Shown here piece by piece: positions 58,701 to 64,000 of a stretch of DNA of 64,000 nucleotides. Made by a program: the position numbers and the translations under genes. The stretch's first letter is position 1, and each line of letters opens with the position of its first letter. Under the pieces are notes generated by a model. It worked only from the letters and a program-made list of their open reading frames with translations. It was not told the origin of the DNA and searched no databases. Source of the DNA: an uncultured Bacteroidales bacterium (GTDB lineage: Bacteria; Bacteroidota; Bacteroidia; Bacteroidales; P3). The stretch lies in contig OMXC01000015.1 in NCBI GenBank assembly GCA_900314925.1, positions 62,001 through 126,000 on the forward strand, written 5' to 3'.

Positions 58701-60666
58701 CGTGGCACTCAACGATGTGCACAACACGGCGCACTACATGCTCTACCTTGACGGCAGCACCACCGGCATCGAGGTGAACGGCAACACGTACACCATCGAA
58801 GGCCTCGCCCCCGGCACCATACACAGCCTCACGGCACGCACCGTCTGCGGAACAGGCAGCATGTCGGACAACAGCCCGGCCGTGGGCTTCCACACCCTCT
58901 GCGAACCTGTAAGCACCCCGTCGTGGAGTGAAGACTTCGAGACCTGGGCCACGGGCGACAGCACCTACAACCCCTGCTGGGTGAGCGTCACCGACGGTAC
59001 CACGCCGACCCCATACGCCGAAAACACCAACGGCAACAAGTCGCTGTACTTCCTCGCCAGCTCCGGTGCCTACAACGCCTGCTACTCCATGGCCAAGCTG
59101 CCGCAGTTCGCCGCTGCCGTAAACACCCTCACCCTTTCGTTCCGCTACAAGGTTAGCATCAACGCCAGCGACAGCCGCATCATCGTCGGCGTCGCCGGCG
59201 ACGGCAACGACACCGCGGGCTTCACACGCATAGCATCCTTCACTCCCGCCAACACCAACTGGCACGAATACGACGTCGACCTGGCCGCCTACAACGGCAC
59301 CAACAACCGCATAGCCGTCATGCTTGTCGCCGGCGGCGACAACCGCGTGGCCTACGGCTACATGGACGACGTCGAGGTCTACGTCACCGGCGACTGCCTC
59401 CGCCCCGCCCCCATAGTGGTCTCGAACGTGGGCGCCGACAGCGTGCATCTCGACTGGAGCGCAGGCAGCACCCTGGGCGACTTCAGCATCAAGTGGACCG
59501 ACGAAGACTCCACAACCGTATATGACCAGCTGGGCTACACGCTTGAGAACCTCCAGCCCTACACCACATACACCGTTACCGTGCGCCGCGAATGCGACGG
59601 AGAACTCAGCCGTCCGCGCACCGTCACCTTCACCACCCATGCCCTGCCGGCAAGCCTGCCTTACAACACCGGCTTCGAGACAACGAATGACACTCTCTGG
59701 AACTATGCGCAGGCCGAGAACAACCAATGGCACATAGGCAACGCCGTCAACAACGGCGGCAGCCGCTCGCTGTACATCAGCACCGACGGCGGCGTCAGCA
59801 ACACCTACGTCAGCGACGCCACACACGCCTACGCCTACCGCATTCTCAACATCACCGAGAGCGGCAACTACGACATCAGCTTCGACTGGAAAGCCAAAGG
59901 CGAGCCCACCACCATAGACTGCGACTACCTGCGCGCCTACATCGCACCCGAGGCCAACGCGCCCGTGACAGACATCACCTCGATACCATCTTCGTGGCAG
60001 AGCATCACCGACCCACTGAGCATGGAGGAGGACTGGCAGTCGATATACACCGTGGCCAACGTTGAGGCCGCCGGCAACTACGCCCTCATCTTCTGCTGGA
60101 AGGTCGACGCGCTCACTGTCACCAACCCGCCGGCAGCCATTGACAACATCATCGTGGCACGCCAGTCTTGCACACCGCCCACCGACCTCACCTACGGCCA
60201 GGCCACCGCAACGACTATCAGCTTCAGCTGGACCGCCGGCAGCAACGAGACAGCCTGGGATGTCAACATCAACAACAGCGGCTGGCAGCGCGTCAGCGTC
60301 ACCAACTACACCGCCACGGGCCTGACCCCTGACACCGACAACGACATCGCCGTACGCGCCGTTTGCGGCGACGGTGGCAACAGCTTTGCCATCACAGGCA
60401 CCATGCATACCGGCACCCTCGGCATCGCCGACAATGACGCCTTGATTGTGGCCATCACCCCCAACCCCGCCACCAACATCATCACCGTCAGCGCCGGCGC
60501 CATGCACCAGGCCGCCATCATCGACCTCAACGGACGAACCGTGACGACCGCCCCAATGACCGACGGCAGCGCCACCTTCGACGTAAGCACCCTTGCACGT
60601 GGAGCCTATTTCGTCCGCATCACCGGCGACCAAGCCACCATCGTGCGCAAACTCATAGTGCGCTGA
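55780..60666 (+). CDS. Giant T9SS type A adhesin with six cleaved-adhesin/FN3 units
   Basis: A 1,628-residue secreted protein. After the signal peptide (VLALAALLATPFALAAQ), six repeat units begin near residues 27, 282, 548, 802, 1045 and 1290, each with a motif like NFDSY/GFE at its start (PWGDNFDSY, PFSENFDSY, PWNENFDNY, PSWSEDFETW, LPYNTGFET). Each unit combines a jelly-roll of the cleaved-adhesin/MAM-like type (ending YIDDIEM, YIDNLYV or VDDIVV) with an FN3-like domain (YTVEVVANC-type strands). The last ~80 residues are a type A sorting signal (ITPNPATNIITV ... ATIVRKLIVR). It is probably anchored at the cell surface for adhesion or glycan binding. No protease motif was seen. Confidence 0.87.
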   Translation: MKTKTLRVLALAALLATPFALAAQQSLPYSYGFEEAAEMNNWTTQSMNTENAANMTRVTTQHNTGAWCFQFASNTSASNGNYNQYLISPELNCPNGMHLNFKYRKHSNWVNERFRVGYSATTADVSSFTWLGYTTTTSGSNTTVWTDYDINLPAGTKYVAINYDSYLGTGTSNYLYIDDIEMAADASCMPVTNLQVISSTIGSLQLSWTDNQNGSGTTYTVFDMSDTTVMADSVTGTTYVVTGLESNSEYTFGVVASCGSGQYSTRVSVTGHTACGIVGDDEMPWGDNFDSYSDGSVSDLPCYKSLNYGYSSNTDYPKIGVTDGVDGVNSKAMVFRVRGTSQYELAILPEFESLYDKSVVFDVKDNGTYYNGDVLYTEVLEVGVMTDPTNQATFTTVQTFSGMNATWVEKTVDLSTYSGNGYYIAFRCHNTQANTNGTLYIDNLYVLESPSCPRLTGVTVDNITGNDATVHIGDTAAASHISYRITFTPDNGDDPIVITDIDTTNYTATGLTPNTAYTVSAEAECSDGSFTAPVTVSIRTGCGLIPEEAMPFSENFDSYQNNAQAAMPCWTILNATGGYPKYASYRNHGNGSGNGLLWTGATSQNTLCVLPAFDVPLDQLIVNLWFYTTSSTDGIQLGYVTDNDNAGSYVALASYVGTAYAYSTTGWSNVELTVPSVPAEASNLAIKFVGTGQTVVVDDIVVSVAPNCPQPTTVVVSDITNTSAHLHVADSNDSPNYTVRVYGGGNTVIDNVTYTTTEIPLTGLAASTVYTVEVVANCPDGGSYSPVTMQFRTQCAAIGENDLPWNENFDNYPGTSGSLESQYALNITCWTVACRYSGYYPFFNSAVHYNGSNSLYCYGTAAQPTVFALPWFDNNLSDLQLTFAVRRTDAQANIEVGVMSNPMDTNTFVHVQTCSPSTSGSWQMFTVTFAGFTTGNIAFRSTSLVNIDAITVNTTSLCTAPVVTLSDTTTEGVTVALNDVHNTAHYMLYLDGSTTGIEVNGNTYTIEGLAPGTIHSLTARTVCGTGSMSDNSPAVGFHTLCEPVSTPSWSEDFETWATGDSTYNPCWVSVTDGTTPTPYAENTNGNKSLYFLASSGAYNACYSMAKLPQFAAAVNTLTLSFRYKVSINASDSRIIVGVAGDGNDTAGFTRIASFTPANTNWHEYDVDLAAYNGTNNRIAVMLVAGGDNRVAYGYMDDVEVYVTGDCLRPAPIVVSNVGADSVHLDWSAGSTLGDFSIKWTDEDSTTVYDQLGYTLENLQPYTTYTVTVRRECDGELSRPRTVTFTTHALPASLPYNTGFETTNDTLWNYAQAENNQWHIGNAVNNGGSRSLYISTDGGVSNTYVSDATHAYAYRILNITESGNYDISFDWKAKGEPTTIDCDYLRAYIAPEANAPVTDITSIPSSWQSITDPLSMEEDWQSIYTVANVEAAGNYALIFCWKVDALTVTNPPAAIDNIIVARQSCTPPTDLTYGQATATTISFSWTAGSNETAWDVNINNSGWQRVSVTNYTATGLTPDTDNDIAVRAVCGDGGNSFAITGTMHTGTLGIADNDALIVAITPNPATNIITVSAGAMHQAAIIDLNGRTVTTAPMTDGSATFDVSTLARGAYFVRITGDQATIVRKLIVR

Positions 60667-60683
60667 CATACATACCCTACACA

Positions 60684-60720
60684 AAGAGCGGGCGTCTTGG
60701 CAGCAAGACGCCCGCTATTA
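60684..60720. terminator. Terminator between the adhesin and rnz
   Basis: AGCGGGCGTCTTG-gcag-CAAGACGCCCGCT is a perfect 13-bp stem in the gap between convergent genes. Only an AT-rich tail follows, without a pure T-run. Confidence 0.8.
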
Positions 60721-60739
60721 TATTACAGCCTCACGATGG

Positions 60740-61525
60740 TCACACATCTATACGCATAGAGTCACTCGCCACGACGCAGTTGGCAAACTCCGCACTGGCT
60801 TGCTCCAGCAACAGGTCTGGCTCACGGTAGCGCGCACTGATATGCGTCAGCAACAGCTTCTCCACATGGGCTTTTGCCGCCAACCGTCCGGCCTGGCCCG
60901 CGGTGAGGTGGCACCGCGTTGTGGCAAGCTCCACCAACTCGTCGGCGAAGGTGCACTCCAGGCACAGCAGATTAGAGCCCTCGATATAAGGCAATATATC
61001 CTCCGTATAAGCCGTGTCGCAGCAGTAGCTGTAGACGCGCGGAGCATTGCTGCCACGCGGCACCTCGGTGATGCGGAAGCCATAGGTGGGCACCGAGTGC
61101 ACCAGCGGAAATGCATCCACCGTGCATCGCTTGCCTTCAAAGACCCTGTGCATCCCCTCGCCGAAGTCCATCTCATGCCACTCTATCGGGAACTCTATAT
61201 GGTTGCCCGTCAGGGCGAAGGTAGTCTCTATCACCTCGCGCGCCCCCTTTGGTGCCACAATGGTCACCGGCTCTGTGCGACCGCAAAGATGCATAGTGCT
61301 CAGCAGTCCAGGCAACCCGAAGAAGTGGTCGCCATGCAGGTGCGAGATAATCACCGTCCCAAGACTCTGCAGTTTCAGATGGTTGTAGCGTATGCGGTCC
61401 TGCGTAGCCTCGGCGCAGTCGATGAGCAGCTTGAAGCCATTGGCATTGAGCACCTGGGCGCTGCAGCGCCGCACACCCGTGGGCAGGGCTGCACCCGACC
61501 CCAATACCGTTACGTAAAAATTCAT
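60740..61525 (-). CDS. rnz: Ribonuclease Z (tRNA 3' endonuclease)
   Basis: A 261-residue metallo-beta-lactamase-fold nuclease, shorter than the ~305-residue norm. The metal-binding HLHGDH motif is His62-x-His64-x-Asp66-His67, followed by FGLPGLL. VHSVPTYGFRI, YCCDTAYTEDI and the later THISARY complete the RNase Z set. It cuts tRNA precursors downstream of the discriminator base, relevant here since tRNA-Ser lacks an encoded CCA. Its ATG overlaps the stop of the upstream symporter gene (ATGA), so the two are co-translated from the promoter at 63024. Confidence 0.93.
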   Translation of the reverse strand: MNFYVTVLGSGAALPTGVRRCSAQVLNANGFKLLIDCAEATQDRIRYNHLKLQSLGTVIISHLHGDHFFGLPGLLSTMHLCGRTEPVTIVAPKGAREVIETTFALTGNHIEFPIEWHEMDFGEGMHRVFEGKRCTVDAFPLVHSVPTYGFRITEVPRGSNAPRVYSYCCDTAYTEDILPYIEGSNLLCLECTFADELVELATTRCHLTAGQAGRLAAKAHVEKLLLTHISARYREPDLLLEQASAEFANCVVASDSMRIDV

Positions 61526-62997
61526 GCCCTACCTCCTTTCCCTACCGACGACAGCCACAACAGGCCGAAGGTTATCAGACCGTTGACAAGCAATATCTCG
61601 AACCCGAAAGCATAGCCGAACCATACCGGCGACCATACCTTCAACAAATAGCATACCACCGGCGACGCTACAGCTATCAGCGGCACCCAGCGGTCGCGCG
61701 CATTCCTCCGAGTGAAGAGGCCGAAGGCATAAAGGCCCAGCAGCGGCCCGTATGTGAAGCCAGCCACGTCGAACACCGTGTCGATGAGCGACTGGCGGTG
61801 GAAGGGCCTGAAGGCGACGATCACCAGCAGATAGAGCAACGCAAAGCCCACATGCACCAGCCGGCGCACCCTCAGTTCTTTGTTCTCGTTTCTGTCTTTG
61901 CCCTTGCCGAAGCCAAGGAAGTCATAGCAGAAGGTCGTCGTCAGCGCCGTCAGCGTGCCGTCGGCGCTGCTGTAGCCAGCGGCAACCATGCCCAGCACAA
62001 AGACCACGGCGGTGAAGCCGCTCAACGAGAAGGCTATCGAGGGGAATATCTTGTCGGGCACCACGGCGCCGACCTCGTTCACAGGCAGCGCGAAGCCCGT
62101 CTCGGCCGAGTAGGCCAGCAGCGCGGCGCCGAGCGAGAGGAACAGTATGTTGACCACCACAAACAGCAAACTGCTGGTCATCACGTTCTTCTGCGCGTCG
62201 CGCAGGCTCTTGCAGGTAAGGTTCTTCTGCATCATATCCTGGTCAAGGCCAGTCATGGTGATGGTGATGAACATGCCCGCCAGCACCTGCTTCACCCAGA
62301 ACTTGGGCGCCGTAGGGTCGGTGTCGAACATGCGCGTGTAGCCCTTATCCGCCGACACCTTCATCAGGTCGCCAAAGCTGATGTCCAGATTGTTGAGTAT
62401 CGCCACCACCGTAGCCACCGCCGCCGCCAGCAGAAAGGTCGTCTGCAGCGTGTCGGTCCACACCACAGTCTTGATGCCCCCACGGAATGTGTAGAGCAGT
62501 ATGATGGCTATGAACACCACCGCCGGCACCCAGAAGGGTATGCCCCAGGCGCGGAACACGAACTCATAGAGCACGAAGACAACCAGATACATCCTCAGCG
62601 CCGAACCCAGCAGGCGGCTCAGTATGAAGAACAAGGCGCCGGTCTTCTCGCTCCTTGCGCCGAAGCGCTGCTCCAGATAGGTGTATATCGACGTCAGGTT
62701 GAGTCTGTAGTAGAGCGGCAGCAGCAGCAACGCTATCACCGCGTAGCCCAGCACATAGCCAAAGACCAGCGGCATGTAGGTCCACGCCCCGTTGTATACG
62801 CCACCAGGCACCGACATGAAGGTCACGCCGCTCAACGACGCCCCTATCATGCCGTAGGCCACCACGTACCACGGCGACCGCCGACCGGCACGGAAGAAGG
62901 CCTCGTTGCCCTTCGCGCCGCGTCGACCAGTGAGCCACATCACAGCGAAAAGCAACACCGTATAGGCGGCAAAACACAATAGTATAGTCAGTTCCAT
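61522..62997 (-). CDS. Sodium:solute symporter (SSS family)
   Basis: A 491-residue membrane protein with about 13 hydrophobic helices. FRAGRRSPWYVVAYGMIGASLSGVTFMSVPG is the SSS core around helices 1-2, and RFGARSEKTGALFFILSRLLGSALRMYL and TGLDQDMMQKNLTCKSL are further landmarks. The family uses the Na+ gradient to import sugars, sialic acid, proline or similar solutes; the substrate cannot be read from the sequence. It is the first gene of a two-gene unit with rnz. Confidence 0.92.
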   Translation of the reverse strand: MELTILLCFAAYTVLLFAVMWLTGRRGAKGNEAFFRAGRRSPWYVVAYGMIGASLSGVTFMSVPGGVYNGAWTYMPLVFGYVLGYAVIALLLLPLYYRLNLTSIYTYLEQRFGARSEKTGALFFILSRLLGSALRMYLVVFVLYEFVFRAWGIPFWVPAVVFIAIILLYTFRGGIKTVVWTDTLQTTFLLAAAVATVVAILNNLDISFGDLMKVSADKGYTRMFDTDPTAPKFWVKQVLAGMFITITMTGLDQDMMQKNLTCKSLRDAQKNVMTSSLLFVVVNILFLSLGAALLAYSAETGFALPVNEVGAVVPDKIFPSIAFSLSGFTAVVFVLGMVAAGYSSADGTLTALTTTFCYDFLGFGKGKDRNENKELRVRRLVHVGFALLYLLVIVAFRPFHRQSLIDTVFDVAGFTYGPLLGLYAFGLFTRRNARDRWVPLIAVASPVVCYLLKVWSPVWFGYAFGFEILLVNGLITFGLLWLSSVGKGGRA

Positions 62998-63023
62998 GCT
63001 ATCTGTCCAATAATTAGAGACTG

Positions 63024-63031
63024 CAAAGATA
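63024..63031 (-). promoter_or_regulatory. Promoter -7 element for the symporter-rnz pair
   Basis: TATCTTTG on the minus strand, 27 bases before the symporter ATG and 12 bases after the end of the neighbouring T9SS gene. Confidence 0.6.
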
Positions 63032-63042
63032 CAAAAAAAATC

Positions 63043-64000
63043 TCATCGCAGCACCTCGATGACACCGTTTCTGCGCACCAGGCCGTACTTGTTGCTGGCC
63101 TGGAAGCGGAAGTAGTAGGTGCCGTCGGGGCACGGCGGCGTGTTGGGGTCCCAGCATTGGTCGTGGCTCTTGATGTCCTTGGCGTGGAACACCCTCACTC
63201 CCCATTGGTTGTATATCCACACCTCGTTCGTCGGGTACTGCCCCATCTCCACCAGGTTCACCACCTCCCACGTGTCGTTCACCCCATCGCCGTTGGGCGT
63301 CACCAGGCTTGGGAACTCAAGCCAGCAGGTGACAATCTCCACCTGCCTTGTGGCGGTGTCCATGCAGGTGTGCACGATGCTGTCGTACCTCATGGTGAGC
63401 CACGCCTTGAGGGTCACCGCCACCTCGCCCGGCGCCGTATATCCCGGCCAGCGGTAGTAGGGCTCATATCCCGCCACGCTGTCCTCACCTATCAGCCACA
63501 GCCACCGGCAACTGTCGGGCACCGTGAGGTTCTGCAGCTGCATCTGCGGCTCCACGTCGACAGGATGCTCCGGCCACCACGCAAAGTCGGCGTCAGGCGC
63601 AGGGAAGACCACAACCGGCCACACCACGGTGTCGTGGCAGCCGCCGCTCGTCACGTCGAGCGTCAGCGTCGTGGTCGTCACCGTGTCGCCGTCGGCGAAG
63701 GTAAATGTCGCCTCACGCGCATCGCTGCTGTCGCCGCCGCCAAGCGTCCAATGCCATCCGTCGGCGTTCTCCGTCGAGTCCGTCACCCGCAGCTGCTGGT
63801 TGGAACACAGCACTATGGGCACCGTGTCTGCCCACGTAAGCCCGTCCACGCTATGGTAGGGCCGAGGCCTGAAAGCGCTGTCGCGCGGCGCAAGGGTCAC
63901 ATGCAGCGTCGAGTCGCAGCCGTCGACGCTGGTCATCCAGATGTCATACGTGCCCGGCCCGCCGTAGTCGATGCCATCATACATAAAGGGGCTCCACGGG
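63043..64000 (-). CDS. T9SS type B (gliding-motility C-terminal domain) protein, 5' end outside the window
   Basis: At least 318 C-terminal residues; the frame is still open at the right edge (PWSPFMYDGIDY...), so the first ATG seen is not necessarily the start. A PKD-like Ig segment (FTFADGDTVTTTTLTLDV, VVFPAPDADFAWW) precedes the CHU_C domain: FPSLVTPNGDGVNDTWEV, YNQWGVRVFHAKD, CWDP, PDGTYYFRFQASN and GVIEVLR. This is the type B sorting domain that sends proteins through the T9SS. It is a surface or secreted protein of unknown activity. Confidence 0.9.
   Translation of the reverse strand, partial: PWSPFMYDGIDYGGPGTYDIWMTSVDGCDSTLHVTLAPRDSAFRPRPYHSVDGLTWADTVPIVLCSNQQLRVTDSTENADGWHWTLGGGDSSDAREATFTFADGDTVTTTTLTLDVTSGGCHDTVVWPVVVFPAPDADFAWWPEHPVDVEPQMQLQNLTVPDSCRWLWLIGEDSVAGYEPYYRWPGYTAPGEVAVTLKAWLTMRYDSIVHTCMDTATRQVEIVTCWLEFPSLVTPNGDGVNDTWEVVNLVEMGQYPTNEVWIYNQWGVRVFHAKDIKSHDQCWDPNTPPCPDGTYYFRFQASNKYGLVRRNGVIEVLR

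Noticed and set aside
57223..60684. Open frame of over 1,100 codons antisense to the adhesin gene
   Set aside because: High GC at third positions keeps the opposite strand open. The peptide is low-complexity His/Val/Gly-rich, and the sense frame has clear domains, a signal peptide and a sorting domain.

Overview
The window comes from a Bacteroidota genome, almost certainly Bacteroidales, with high GC for that group. The evidence: recurrent TAnnTTTG -7 promoter elements and few Shine-Dalgarno sites, type IX secretion (T9SS) sorting domains of type A and type B, a SecA with a C-terminal zinc tail, an HU-family protein, an RNase G, many secreted beta-barrels and lipoproteins, and a tyrosine ammonia-lyase of the flavobacterial kind. 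The genes suggest an anaerobic amino-acid/peptide fermenter of gut or rumen type; the exact family cannot be told from this window.

Layout. 0-3.4 kb: tail of a CPBP membrane protease, HU, a 29-residue ribosomal protein too short for ordinary ORF calling, RNase G and a GH25 lysozyme. 3.4-11.6 kb: an apparent six-gene operon starting with B12/PLP lysine 5,6-aminomutase (kamD, kamE) and one CoA-transferase subunit, continuing into an outer-membrane barrel, a catalytically dead GH2-like protein and a lipoprotein. 11.9-15.7 kb: trigger factor and two tandem double-barrel proteins. 15.8-17.9 kb, minus strand: a secreted protein of unknown function and panB. 18.2-21.3 kb: kce, a second lysine-fermentation enzyme, followed by a T9SS-secreted peptidylarginine-deiminase-like protein. 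21.3-24.8 kb: four glycosyltransferase genes, one truncated. 24.9-32.2 kb: trmH, a PepSY-like protein, a lipoprotein with a long structured leader, secA and a compositionally mosaic T9SS protein.

32.7-55.2 kb holds the main system: 22 co-directional, tightly packed genes forming an aryl-polyene (APE/flexirubin-type) pigment cluster. A tyrosine ammonia-lyase would make 4-coumarate and an AMP-forming ligase would activate it. Two ACPs, one stand-alone ketosynthase and two fused ketosynthases, a ketoreductase and two hotdog dehydratases would build the polyene. A methyltransferase would decorate the aryl head. Acyltransferases, a LolA-like carrier, an EamA-type protein, a glycosyltransferase and an RND/MMPL exporter fused to a PlsC domain would anchor and export it. 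A CrtI-like oxidoreductase, a B12-type radical SAM enzyme with a 119-residue neighbour, and a secreted esterase are further tailoring candidates. No dialkylresorcinol (DarA/DarB) genes are visible, so the product is more likely a lipid-linked aryl polyene than a true flexirubin.

55.2-64 kb: tRNA-Ser(CGA), a 1,628-residue six-unit T9SS adhesin, ribonuclease Z with a sodium:solute symporter, and the C-terminal end of a type-B T9SS protein running off the window.

The most unusual non-gene signal is a dispersed GC-rich palindromic repeat family (near 11.7, 18.0, 46.9 and 55.5 kb). One copy lies in frame inside the MMPL exporter gene and aligns without gaps over 98 bp to an intergenic copy 8.6 kb away.
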